A DNA stretch of 64,000 nucleotides from Lamellibrachia columna (taxonomy: Eukaryota; Annelida; Polychaeta; Sabellida; Siboglinidae): contig OY759269.1 of the NCBI GenBank assembly GCA_963662155.1, forward strand, positions 8,600,355-8,664,354. Direction: 5' to 3'. The notes under the pieces are model-generated. The model made no database searches, was not told where the DNA came from, and was given only the letters and a program-made list of their open reading frames with translations. Position numbers and translations under genes: made by a program. Below, piece after piece: positions 48,495 to 58,869 of the stretch. Numbering within the stretch: position 1 is the first letter of the stretch; each line of letters begins with the position of its first letter.

Positions 48495-48600
48495 AATAGT
48501 TGGACTCTCAGTAAGATAATGTCTTCCTCATCCACAAGCCATCTTGCTGCTTTGAATCGCAGTCTTGCAAAATCTCATTAAATAAACCATAATAAAAGAC
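48495..48600 (+). mobile_element. CR1-like LINE 3' tail, plus strand
   Basis: TTGGACTCTCAGTAAGATAA, then CATCCACAAGCC and GCAGTCTTGCAAAATCTCAT match the order of blocks in the tail of the LINE at 58870-61420 and in the copy at 33095. Only the tail is present. Confidence 0.65.
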
Positions 48601-49204
48601 ACTCGAATCAAGTAATAATGCTAACACCTACTATCGATATTGGTTGCCAAATAAACACAGGCCAATGATTCCTGCTTACAGTGAAGGTGGTGATATTTGA
48701 AGACATTTGAATTTGGCATTCTCTTGCGAGACTACTTTGGCAGGTAATTTCTGCATGCTCCAGTGATATATATGGTTATAAAACATTATTTTATTGGGAT
48801 GTGCAAAATAGTCACGACAGATTCGGCAAATGACAAGCACTTTAGGCGAGTCTCTTGGGATATGGATGCAATCTCCGGCATGGCCTACTTGCAAAAAAGG
48901 TGTTGCCACCTTAAGGGAATTAACCAGATGCTCTTGATTCTTGGACACTGTCTGACATCTCCCCATATAGTGAAGGCCGATAATTGGTTGGTGGAATCTT
49001 TGCCCTTGCCTGAGTATTAATATATATATAAGTCTGACAATGGCCTCAGGAGCTCCTGGGTTTGAATCATATGCCAATGAATCATATGCCAATGATCCAA
49101 CCCAGCCATTTCATGATAACTGGGTGTAGCATAAATGATAAGATGTGAAATTCACTTGTAGGCACAAATATTTTCATTAAACATTTCCTCTGTTACATTA
49201 GTAA
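48601..49204. other. Non-coding DNA
   Basis: No exon or array supported; overlapping open frames on both strands lack any domain. Confidence 0.4.
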
Positions 49205-49490
49205 TGAAGCTATATTGGAAAGAAGAAATCAAGAACCAGTGAAGCACCAGTCCTGAGGAACTGGAGCTGGACAGGCCATACTGTCTGGAAACCATCACAA
49301 CACAAGACAGGTGCTCACGCGGAACCCTCAGGGCAAAAGGAGAAGGTGGGGGCTGAGAAACACCTGGTGTAGAGAAGTGGAAGTGGAGATTGCAAATGCA
49401 GGGTTTAGATGGAAAGAACTGGAAATCGACGCGCAAAACTGCGTCCGGTGGAAAGGAGTCGTTAATAGCCTGTTCTTCACCAGGGATTGA
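49205..49490 (+). mobile_element. C-terminal fragment of an endonuclease-reverse transcriptase LINE
   Basis: Two frames together give LRNWSWTGHTVWKPSQHKTG, then VLTRNPQGKRRRWGLRNTWC and CVRWKGVVNSL. These match the conserved C-terminal pattern R-x-W-x-W-x-GH-v, then A/V-L-T-x-NPQGKR-x-RG-x-R-NTW, then R-W-x-x-v-v-x-x-L of non-LTR elements whose proteins are often mislabelled craniofacial development protein 2-like. A frameshift separates the first and second blocks. It is an inactive fragment related to 55321-55560 and possibly to the element entering at the right edge. Confidence 0.75.
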
Positions 49491-49629
49491 AAAATATCAA
49501 GCCAAAGTAAATTTAGGTAAATTACGTGGTCACATTCTTTATTGACAAGTTTCAGTTGATTTTCTGTGACTTTATAAAAGCGTTTCAAGAAAACCCCAGC
49601 AAATATGAAGTACTAAAGCATAATAACTC

Positions 49630-50410
49630 CAGACCTGTCACTGGGATAGATCACTAATTTACTCTCTGGTTCATGTCTTACGAATGAAGTGTCAGTGGTT
49701 TTGAGGTATGCAGGTAAACCTTTTGGCAATTATTAGCTGCCTAAAAAAATATTTCTGAACAAGGATATGGCTACATTTGAGTTCTACGACTCTTATGTTG
49801 TGTCCTGATTAAAATTCCTAGTGGCTGGCTGTCAACGTATGTGTGTCAGTGACTAAGGTCCCTTGTGTCAGTGACTCTAGGGTCCCTTGTGTCAGTGACT
49901 CTAGGGTCCCTTGTGTCAATGACTCTAGTGTCCCTTGTGTCAGTGACTCTAGGGTCCCTTGTGTCAGTGACTCTAGGGTCCCTTGTGTCAGTGACTCTAG
50001 GGTCCCTTGTGTCAGTGACTCTAGGGTCCCTTGTGTCAGTGACTCTTGTGTCAGTGACTCTAGGGTCCCTTGTGTCAGTGACTCTAGGGTCCCTTGTGTC
50101 AGTGACTCTAGGGTCCATTGTGTCAATGACTCTAGGGTCCCTTGTGTCAGTGACTCTAGTGTCCCTTGTGTCAGTGACTCTAGGGTCCCTTGTGTCAGTG
50201 ACTCTAGGGTCCCTTGTGTCAGTGACTCTAGGGTCCCTTGTGTCAGTGACTCTAGGGTCCCTTGTGTCAGGGACTCTAGGGTCCCTTGTGCATGAAGACA
50301 TGTTGTAGTTGTTTTCGACACCATTTGATGGGGAGAATCTTGTATGTAAAAAACAAGATTTGACAAAAACTGTTCAAAGTGTACATATTCAAAATATAAA
50401 TTTGTTAACA
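49630..50410 (+). repeat. Dispersed repeat family B, expanded member (B2)
   Basis: Left flank CTTACGAATGAAGTG, CCTTTTGGCAATT, TTTCTGAACAAGGATATGGC; right flank TGTAGTTGTTTTCGACACCA and TTTGATGGGGAGAATCTTGT. It is collinear with B1 at 42406-42790, except that the single TCAGTGACT motif of B1 is replaced here by the 24-bp array at 49848-50292. Confidence 0.8.
49848..50292. repeat. Minisatellite, 24-bp unit, about 18 copies, inside family B copy B2
   Basis: Units GTGTCAGTGACTCTAGGGTC plus CCTT, very homogeneous; one copy is shortened to 12 bp (near 50044). Unit length divisible by 3 gives open frames on both strands, which are not genes. Confidence 0.95.
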
Positions 50411-50679
50411 GCATTAACAACATTGTTGCCTATGCAAAAATAAATAGACCCACCCAGATATTTCTAGTAGAAGGCCTTGTAATGGCAATGCAAATGGCAC
50501 GTTGCCATGACTATTGACATTTGATAGAACACAGCCTTCTGCCAGCCGCATATCTAAGATTACTGCCTGTGAGCAAGTTTATTTATGGTGATTGCAGCAA
50601 GCTGTTGCCCCAGTGATATCCCTCTCCTTTATCTCTCAATATGCAATTCATTCTCCTCAACTAATTTTTTCCTGGTCTT

Positions 50680-51480
50680 GTTTTAGAATCATGTCTTGAT
50701 AAATCAAACCTATCTAGTGTCCATTACGACATGCTAGCTCTAGTATCCATTACGACATGTCAGCTCTAGTATCCAATACGTCATGCTAGCTCTAGTTTCC
50801 ACTATGACATGTCAGCTCTAGTATCCAATACATCATGCTAGCTCTAGTTTCCACTATGACATGTCAGCTCTAGTTTCCACTATGACATGTCAGCTCTAGT
50901 ATCCAATACGTCATGCTAGCTCTCGTATCCATTATGACATGCAAGCTCTCGTATCCATTATGACATGCTAGCTCTCGTATCCATTATGACATGCTAGCTC
51001 TAGTATCCATTTCGATATGCTAGCTCTAGTATCCACTATGACATGTTAGCTCTAGTATCCACTATGACATGTCAGCTCTAGTATCCAATACGTCATGCTA
51101 GCTCTAGTATCATTTATAACATGTCAGCTCTGGTATCCACTATGGCATGTCAGCTGTAGTATCCATTACGCCATGTCAGCTCTAGTATCCATTATAACAT
51201 ATCAGCTCTGGTATCCACTATGGCATGTCAGCTCTAGTATCCATTACGACATGTCAGCTCTAGTATCCATTACGACATGCTAGCTCTTGTATCCATTACG
51301 ACATGCTAGCTCTAGTATCCACTGCGATATGTCAGCTCTAGTATCCATTATATGTTAGCTCTAGTATCCATTATGACATGTTAGCTCATTTGTGCAAATT
51401 TGTTATTTAGTTTTGATGAAATCATTAGACAAAGTATGAAGTTATTTTTGACCAGATCCAGTCAAATTTTTAGAAAAAGG
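50680..51480 (+). repeat. Dispersed repeat family A, expanded member (A3)
   Basis: Left flank AAATCAAACCTATCTAGTG, right flank CATTTGTGCAAATTTGTTAT then TTTTGATGAAATCATTAGAC. Between them lies the 26-bp array. The same flanks surround a single unit at 27985 and at 52490. Confidence 0.85.
50697..51385. repeat. Minisatellite, 26-bp unit, about 27 copies, inside family A copy A3
   Basis: Units of the form TATCCATTACGACATGCTAG plus CTCTAG, with TGCTAG/TGTCAG and TACGAC/TATGAC alternation and some shortened units. Confidence 0.92.
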
Positions 51481-51899
51481 CAAAAGTGGTCTGGCTTTAT
51501 ATACCATGACATAAAGCTATATACCATGACATAAAGCTATTAAAATTTTTGCATGTAATCCAATCTAACAATTAAAATCCATTCTTTCAATGATTAAAAA
51601 ATACACACTCTTTAATTAAACTGAATGCACATAGTACTTAAACTGTTCACATACCACATTAAATACCAATGAACCTGCAATAACTTCCTCATATCTCTGA
51701 GCAGTAGTCTATAAGGAGCAAGAAACCTGATTTGTGACGGGCTAAATCAGTTGAGGAGAGCTTTTTAAATAGGGATCAGATTGATTTTTTTTTAAAGATA
51801 CAGAATGACGTAGACAGTACAGCAAGGCTGTCAATCCAAAAATGTAAATAAAATGTAATTCTAAAGACGAAAATCCATTTAAGAGTTATTAAACGTTGC
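51481..51899. other. AT-rich non-coding DNA
   Basis: A 21-bp duplication (TATACCATGACATAAAGCTA) lies at 51500-51540. Nothing else recognised. Confidence 0.5.
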
Positions 51900-52060
51900 T
51901 TGAAATGTTTCCGTTACTTATTACCATTAATTTTATCATGCAAATTAGCCGTCCTAATGTCATTAATTTCCTTCTGGGAAGATTTAATTGATTACTGTTT
52001 CCATCCAATCCTTCTGAGATTGTAAACATCTTAATAGTATAATACTGTGTTTAATCCTCT
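51900..52060. promoter_or_regulatory. Candidate regulatory or 5' UTR block
   Basis: Dense homeodomain/POU-like words: CCATTAATTTTATC, ATGCAAATTAG, GTCATTAATTT, TTTAATTGATTACTG, within 120 bp. It directly precedes the exon candidate at 52061. The motif density resembles deeply conserved developmental enhancers. Inference only. Confidence 0.3.
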
Positions 52061-52149
52061 ATGGCGAGAAAACCAGCGCCATCATCGTGTGACCAATTAG
52101 TTGAGTTGGCAGAATCTGCCTGCATTGCAGGCCTGTTTGATCCATCTCG
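52061..52149 (+). CDS. Possible coding exon with perfect donor
   Basis: ATG at 52061 opens a frame reading MARKPAPSSCDQLVELAESA then CIAGLFDPS, ending in CG at a consensus GTAAGT donor (52150). The interval is GC-richer than its surroundings. No acceptor directly precedes it, so it would be a first exon, or an internal exon entered at GGCGAG near 52067. No partner exon and no domain recognised, so the support is a start codon, an open frame of 29 codons and a donor. Confidence 0.25.
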
Positions 52150-52489
52150 GTAAGTCTCTGTGGGTAATTTACAAAACTACCAATCAATATGTGATGTCTT
52201 AATGACCAGTACGGTAGACAACAACATGCACTTGAGGTAATGGCGCTGTAGGTGCACTATGAAAGACTCAACAAGAGATACCATATCATATCTAATGCAC
52301 CATCTAGTGCTTTATTTCTTGGATACATTTGGGTGCAGATCGGTAGTGCAACTCATCTGTCTTTCTCATATATTTTATTTAGCAGGTAAATTTAGTTAAG
52401 CTAATTTTTTGAGCAGTTTTATGTTGATAAAGTGAGTTAGTTTAATTAAAGGTCCCTCCTCAATAAAAAAAAAATTTCGTGTAATTTTT

Positions 52490-52625
52490 AACTAATTTCA
52501 TGAAAAATCCAACCTACCCAGTATGCACTATGCCACGCCAGCACGTTTGTGCAAATTTGTTATGTAGTTTTGATGAAACCATCGTATAAACTATTGAATT
52601 ACTTTTGTCATGCTGCTAATTTCAT
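52490..52625 (+). repeat. Dispersed repeat family A, unexpanded member (A4)
   Basis: AAATCCAACCTACCCAGT, a single unit ATGCACTATGCCACGCCAGC, GTTTGTGCAAATTTGTTATG, TTTTGATGAAACCATCG. Same block order as the expanded copy about 1.1 kb to the left. Confidence 0.8.
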
Positions 52626-52767
52626 TTATTAGTCTTTCTTATAGTTCATGATTATATGTACATGCCCATCTTATTTAATATAAGACAAAATGTCATATAT
52701 ACATAACTTTGATACAACGTGTGTTTATTTTACCGCAATGTATTATTTAAACAGATTCTCTTATTCT

Positions 52768-52826
52768 CTGTAAAGCGCTGCGAACTGTATTGGATGTGGT
52801 GCTATACAAAATAAATATTATTACCA
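52768..52826 (+). mobile_element. L2-type LINE or SINE 3' tail
   Basis: TGTAAAGCGCTGCGAACTG, GTGGTGCTATACAAAATAAA and a short TATTATT end match the L2-type tail pattern. Tail only. Confidence 0.6.
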
Positions 52827-53984
52827 CTGATTGAGCAAGAACTGAACCATGTGACTGCCACTGGCTGTGTCCTGATGACACGGAAACATTATCATGATGG
52901 TGGCCACGCCAGACAGTTATTGAGCTGGGACATCAAATGTCAAACTCAGATGACACCACGATTAGATTTCTACTGGTTATTACAAATGCCAATGATTCTA
53001 TCACTGTCAAATGTGCCCTCTTTGGAGTCGGCTGGAGCGTGTCTTTCCTGTTTCCTGAGGCCACGAGTGCATTGCACCTCTAAAAAATTAGATATATATA
53101 TATATATCAGATAAAATTATTCAAGAGAGACGGTGAGAAAAAGATATGGATAGAGAGAGAGAGTTTTGGAGCTAGGAGGGAGGGAGTGTTGGAGCTAGGA
53201 GTGAGGGAGAAAGGAGGGGATAAACCCTGTATGTCCACAAAAGTATTTGGTTAGATTGGTCATACTATGGCTCAAATAAACATTATTGAAAAATCGACAT
53301 AGCATGGCCATGCTTATATGCAATATTGTTGACTTATAAATAATGCTGTCAGAATGATATTTGAAAACCCGTACCTTTACAAGAAAACTGGGTTTCCTCA
53401 AATTTTTTATTATGACACGATAATGTAATCTAATATGATAACTAATCATTGTAAACCTATACGATGGGACACCCAAACGACATTGCACTTATTTACAACT
53501 TGTTTACTGCTTTGTAATCGACGTACTGTGATGCTAACTATATGCCACAAATGTTGACCCGCACCATTAAGATGCATTTAAAATAAAATTTCAGCCTTTG
53601 GTCAGCCTCGTGGCCAGAAGAGATGTAAATTGTTTTCGTAAATGGTTGTAGAAAAAAAAGTGTTATTGCATGATGCGTGCAGGAAAGGACATTAAAAGTC
53701 TCTTAGGACGACTCTAAAGGTTGCAGTGTCGTAGCATGTGTAATTTTGATTCTGGTCACTGTGTCTGCGAAATGGAAAGGCACTGTTGCCATCGATTGCA
53801 CAGGTTGTGATAATAGCTGTGCAGGTCATCCAGTGATTTGTGAATGTCAGTTCTTTTCCAAGATTTTCAGTTATTCGTCTTAGGCAAAAGTGATGCCTGT
53901 GAATATAATGTGATCTTAAAGAACTATGTTTACCGATTGGGAAAAGAAAGGACAGTAGCTATATATGTATGAGTTGAAATAGAG
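52827..53984. other. Non-coding DNA
   Basis: A TA microsatellite lies at 53091-53108 and a GGGAGGGAGTGTTGGAGCTA-type purine repeat at 53165-53215. No gene supported. Confidence 0.45.
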
Positions 53985-54047
53985 CAGTAGTTATGGGTAG
54001 GGTGTTGAGAAAGAGCAGTTGTTATGGATAGAGTGTTAAGGTAGCTG
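53985..54047. repeat. Detached two-copy piece of the 31-bp minisatellite
   Basis: GAGCAGTAGTTATGGGTAGG GTGTT type units, the same as in the main array at 54573, but separated from it by about 490 bp of unique DNA and a TA microsatellite. Confidence 0.8.
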
Positions 54048-54533
54048 GGGTGGCTAACATGTCAGTTGATTTGTAAATTTTTTTCATCATAACATGCTAG
54101 GAAATATTGAACTGAATGTCGACAACACAAATAATCACCCGGCAGTAACATCGTAATTTGTCAATCCATCCTTTAAAAAAACAGTCCTTTTGGAAATCCC
54201 CCTGACTGAGAAACGCTGATGATGTTTCCATAGTAACGACCGCGTGTGAGTTGATCTTTGATCCAGCTTTATTTGTTTGTTGTGAACGTGGAACATATCG
54301 TCTGGTTACTGTTATTCCAGTACACATCAGTACTGTATCTACCTTAAACCAGCAAATATCAGCGCTAGCGTAGTTTATTGTGCCTTTGAAGCTATAACGG
54401 AAACGGCCAAGTAGATGTGACCTGGTGACCTTGCGGATAACGAGCCAAGCAAAATGATCATAAACACGCCCTGCCACGTGTTTGTCAGATGGCGTAACCT
54501 GATATCGTAGAAAGAACAATGATTATTGATAGG
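54048..54533. other. Unique segment splitting the 31-bp minisatellite
   Basis: Unique sequence with a 140-codon minus-strand open frame (54097-54519) that has no recognisable domain, splice signals or repeats. It is GC-richer than average and may be regulatory, an inserted fragment or an unrecognised exon. Confidence 0.35.
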
Positions 54534-54535
54534 TA

Positions 54536-54571
<36 letters not shown>
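54534..54571. repeat. (TA)n microsatellite
   Basis: TA dinucleotide run interrupted once by G, ending where the 31-bp array begins. Confidence 0.95.
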
Positions 54572-54572
<1 letters not shown>

Positions 54573-54574
<2 letters not shown>

Positions 54575-55322
54575 AGCAGTGGTTATGGGTGTGGTGTTGA
54601 GAAAGAGCAATGGGTTATGTATAAGGTGTTGAGAGAGGGAGCGAGGGAGCAATAGTTATGTGTAAAGTGTTGAGAAAGAGCAATAGTTATGTGTAAGGTG
54701 TTGAGAAAGAGCAATAGTTATGTGTAAGGTGTTGAGAAAGAGCAATAGTTATGGGTAGGGTGTTGAGAAAGAGCAATGGTTATGGGTAGGGTGTTGAGAA
54801 AGAGCAATAGTTATATGTAAGGTGTTGAGAAGGAGCAACGGTTATGGGTAGGGTGTTGAGAAAGAGCAATAGTTATATGTAAGGTGTTGAGAAAGAACAA
54901 TAGTTTTGGGTAGGGTGTTGAGAAAGAGCAATGGTTATGGGTAGGGTGTTGAGAAAGAACAATAGTTATGGGTAGGGTGTTGAGAAAGAGCAATGGTTAT
55001 GGGTTGGATGTTGAGAAAGAACAATAGTTATGGGTAGGGTGTTGAGAAAGAGCAATGGTTATGGGTAGGGTGTTGAGAAAGAACAATAGTTATATGTAAG
55101 GTGTTGAGAAAGAGCAATGGTTATGGGTAGGGTGTTGAGAAAGAGCAATAGTTATATGTAAGGTGTTGAGAAAGAGCAATGGTTATGGGTAGGGTGTTGA
55201 GAAAGAGGAATAGTTATGTGTAAGGTGTTGAGAAAGAGCAATGGTTATGGGTAGGGTGTTGAGAAAGAGCAATAGTTATGTGTAAGGTGTTGAGAAAGAG
55301 CAATAGTTATGTGTAAGGTGTT
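54573..55322. repeat. Minisatellite, 31-bp unit, about 24 copies
   Basis: Units of the form GAGAAAGAGCAATAGTTATG followed by TGTAAGGTGTT, with GGGTAGGG alternating with TGTAAGG. The array is interrupted at 55321 by a LINE fragment and resumes for one unit at 55561. Confidence 0.92.
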
Positions 55323-55560
55323 ATTTACTTTGACCTCTGCTCGCTGGGAGCATAGGCCATCGACCATGGTCCTCCACTCTTGTCAGTTTGTGGCCATTTT
55401 CTCCATTTCTCTCCCGGTGTATCCCATCTTCTTTCTTTCGTTTTCGGTGTTTCTCTGACAGGTGTTTCTCGGCCTTCCACTTTTTCTTTTCCCTTGGGGG
55501 TTTCGTGTAAGTGCTTGACATGTGATGGTTGTTGCTGGTCTCCTCAGTGTGTGAGAAAGA
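55321..55560 (-). mobile_element. LINE C-terminal fragment inserted in the 31-bp minisatellite
   Basis: Minus-strand translation: HTLRRPATTITCQALTRNPQ, GKRKSGRPRNTCQRNTENER, then in a shifted frame QEWRTMVDGLCSQRAEVK. This is the C-terminal signature LTRNPQGKR-x-x-GRPRNT with the final WR-x-v-dGLCS of endonuclease-type non-LTR elements; see also 49205-49490. The minisatellite continues on both sides, so the fragment is either an insertion into the array or the array grew around it. Confidence 0.8.
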
Positions 55561-55599
55561 GGTGTTGAGAAAGAGCAGTGGTTATGAGTCAAGGCAATA

Positions 55600-56596
55600 T
55601 TTAGGGTTAAAGGTTAGAGCAAGGGCAATGTTTGGGGTTTGTATTTAGAAAACAGTTCTGATGTTATGGCTAAATTGTTATGAAAGAAAAATAATTATTG
55701 GTATGAATTGCATAGAATGCAGCATTAATTAATGGGAATTGGAGAAACATGAATGTTTTTACACACAGAGATATTTTTTCTTAAAATTGGTTTGCCAACA
55801 GTTTGATTTTCAAGTGGTGTCACTCTCGTAAGAACATTTCCGCATCCAGCCGGCCTGTAGGTGTGACAGGGGAGTCCTGTTCTAACACTCTGACCTATGG
55901 TGCAAGACGATTTAGACCGGCTGGTGGCGAAATCATTTGTCAGACAGACCTGAATCCCCAAAAGACCACAGTCACCACCTGCTCTGACCAGACCAGCCTG
56001 TCAACGTGCCTATGTGCCTACTGTTCCCACCTGTGCCCTCTGTCTCCCCGCTGATTGAGGACACCTCCGGGTGACAACAGACACCTGATCCTACAATCCA
56101 AGTCAGGTAACAAATTGTGCCTTCCAATAAAGCTGACGTTTCCGTATCGATTTCAGGGTCGGGATATACTAGATTATGGCCAGGTGATTTTTTACCTGGT
56201 CTTCCTAGTTTTTATTAATAGGCTATTGCATGATAGACGACAGGCTCGAGGTGAATGAGATAGAAAGGGGTTAGACCACACTTGATTTTTCTATTGATGG
56301 CCACATTAACGTTTTGTGTGATTGTATAAAAATTAAACAATAAAAACTATGAAACGTCACAACATGCACTGGCATTATGTTACCAATCTGCCGAAAAAGT
56401 TTGGTCAAAATCAAACACTTCTAACTATTTTAATCTTCCCATGAATGTGCTTAACGTGAAAACGTGCAGGTTTTGCGAAACATTAATATACTTTCCAGTT
56501 TTTGTGAATGTCACCGCCAGACTTTGGATCAATTACATTGGAACTGGTGAAAATGTAATTGGTATTTTCAATTACTTTTCGGTTTCTTTTCAATTA
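55600..56596. other. Non-coding DNA
   Basis: Bases 55800-56110 are GC-rich and carry an 83-codon plus-strand frame with several cysteines ending at 56054, but no acceptor joins it in phase, so I do not call a gene. An acceptor-like and donor-like pair frames the block only with a stop inside. Confidence 0.4.
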
Positions 56597-56870
56597 CTGT
56601 ATTCGACCTATTAAGCCTACAGTACGCTTAAAATCTGTTCTTATAAGCGTGCACCAAAATCTGTTTCTCTAGACAATAAGGTAACTATTTAACACTAGTG
56701 GTGTCATTTGTTGACTAGTGTAGAACAACTGAAAAGTTGTGCCAGCTGTTTGACACCAGATGGCAACACTTTCAGTTGTTCCACACTAGTAAAATTACCG
56801 TAATTATGGATCTCGCTGATTAGGTGGTGTACACTTATTAGGGCATGTACACTTAATAGGTCATATACGG
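56597..56870 (+). mobile_element. Foldback MITE, copy 2, complete, 274 bp
   Basis: Flanked by TA on both sides. Left end CTGTATTCGACCTATTAAG and the reverse complement of the right end, CCGTATATGACCTATTAAG, differ at four of 19 positions. Internally ACTAGTGTAGAACAACTGAA (56716-) faces its near-exact complement ending at about 56793, so most of the element can fold into one long stem. TA target duplication suggests a Tc1/mariner-type origin. Inverted homologue of 5934-6246. Confidence 0.8.
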
Positions 56871-57076
56871 TACACCATTGAAGTTTTTGACTCAAATTAT
56901 TTGTTACATAAGAGTCAGTAAAATGTAATATGTATCATATTTATTTATTGGAATTGATATAATCTAATTGACACCAAGTTTGGTCACGACCAAAATCCCT
57001 ACATGTCTTTGGATCTGTTTCATAATGCAACATCTCACTGCCAAAGGTCTGACATTTCAAACATACCAACCTTGCT

Positions 57077-57597
57077 GGCAGATTACACTTACAGTAACCT
57101 CCTGTGTAATTGTGGTTGTACCCATTGAACTGAGACACATTTACTGTGCTTCTGTAGCAACAGTAACATTACTACAGTTACCTCCTGTGTAATTGTGGTT
57201 GTACCCATTGAACTGTGACACATTTACTGTGCTTCTGTATAGCAACAGTAACACTACTACAGTTACCTCCTGTGTAATTGTGGTTGTACCCATTGAACTG
57301 TGACACATTTACTGTACTTCTGTAGCAATAGTAACACGACTACAGTTACCTCCTGTGTAATTGTGGTTGTACCCATTGAACTGTGACACATTTACTGTAC
57401 TTCTGTAGCAACAGTAACACTACTACAGTTACCTCCTGTGTAATTGTGGTTGTACCCATTGAACTGTGACACATTTACTGTACTTCTGTAGCAACAGTAA
57501 CACGACTACAGTTACCTCCTGTGTAATTGTGGTTGTACCCATTGAGCTGTGACACATTTACTGTGCTTCTGTAGCAACAGTAACATGACTACAGTTT
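57077..57597. repeat. Minisatellite, 83-bp unit, about 6 copies
   Basis: Long, highly similar units containing CCTCCTGTGTAATTGTGGTT, GTACCCATTGAACTGTGACA, CATTTACTGTACTTCTGTAG and CAACAGTAACAC. Longest unit in the window and few copies, suggesting recent origin. Confidence 0.93.
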
Positions 57598-58869
57598 TGT
57601 GAATTAAGTTTGCAGTAATTTCTCAATAAAACCATGTTTTTGTTTTGGTTAATTAATGTATTAATTAAGCTATTGTTTCATTAATGTATTTATGTATTTA
57701 CAGACTAAAAAATTAATAGTGTATATCAAGCATTACACTTTTATTAGCGTAAGGCTGTGGTATATATAATAATCAGAGAGTAAACTGTTCCAAGCTTATT
57801 TTCTTAACCAAAACGTTAACATGTTTGTAAAATAACAAACCATTACATTCCCCCGTAAAAGGCCATTTTGCTAATACTCAATATGTGCCTTGAATTTCCT
57901 CTCAATTATTTCCGGAGAAGGAAAGTGCTCCTTTAGCATTAAGCTTAAGGAACTATCCCCTGGATTGTAGGAAGGACTGGGTGACCTTGAACCTACATTA
58001 ACCATTGAAAGCATTTAACTTTATTAATCAGAAGTAGAGTTGTGTTTAAAGAGCTCCTTGTGTTTAGAGAGCGCCTTAAATGTTAATGAACTACACCGCC
58101 ATCTAGTGGCCCATTATGTTATTTTATACTAATCGTTTCTCCATTTTATGTTAACGAAGCTTTTATAACCGATGAGACAACGCCTAGTAATAGCTCTCTC
58201 ATGTGACCTTTATCTTGGCTGGGGAGTTTCATAGAATGTACATCCCATAAAGACCTTACATTAATGTTTTACGTCTCCTCGTGTGGTGTTTTATGCACAT
58301 AATGGGCTTAATAACATCAAACTATATGGATCTTTGAAAGTGCGGAAAAAGCGTTAAACCGGATCGTTTCTTTGACGTTGTTCGGCAGCGAGGCGGATCT
58401 CTTGAGAGTCGGGCCTTGTGCTAAAAGTCATTTATGTCGATGCGATCTGAACACTGAACCGCATTCATGCATAATTCACCGTCACCATACCTGGATGTGT
58501 CATGGTGCCGGACGTGTCTGATGCAATTACTGTCTAGTTAAGTTACGACTCGTAGATTGAGCTATATTTTCTTTGACGTGATAAATCGTTTCCAACATAG
58601 GCAGAAGTTCAGACACGATAGAGCTTTACGAGAAAAGTTGAAGGGACAAAGTCAGATCATTTTATCATGAAAGCATGTTATGAAGTAGGCCTACACATTG
58701 TACTCTATTCTAAAAACATCTTCACCAACAAAATGTGTTTTAATTAACCACAAATTTTGCATATATTTTGACAGTTATCTGTTTAGTTTGAATGTTTTGA
58801 CCCGAAAATCATGATGACAATGAGCTGATTCAAGTTCAGTGTGTCAATGTTTGGTCTATTAGTCTTATT
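57598..58869. other. Non-coding DNA
   Basis: Bases 58330-58580 are unique and GC/CpG-richer (possible regulatory block). The remainder is AT-rich with no recognisable feature. Confidence 0.4.

Noticed and set aside
54097..54519. 140-codon minus-strand frame as a gene
   Set aside because: No domain, splice sites or repeat structure; kept only as an unexplained unique segment.
55803..56106. Cysteine-containing exon between an acceptor-like AG and a GTAAC donor
   Set aside because: Every frame from the acceptor to the donor contains a stop, so it cannot be an internal coding exon.
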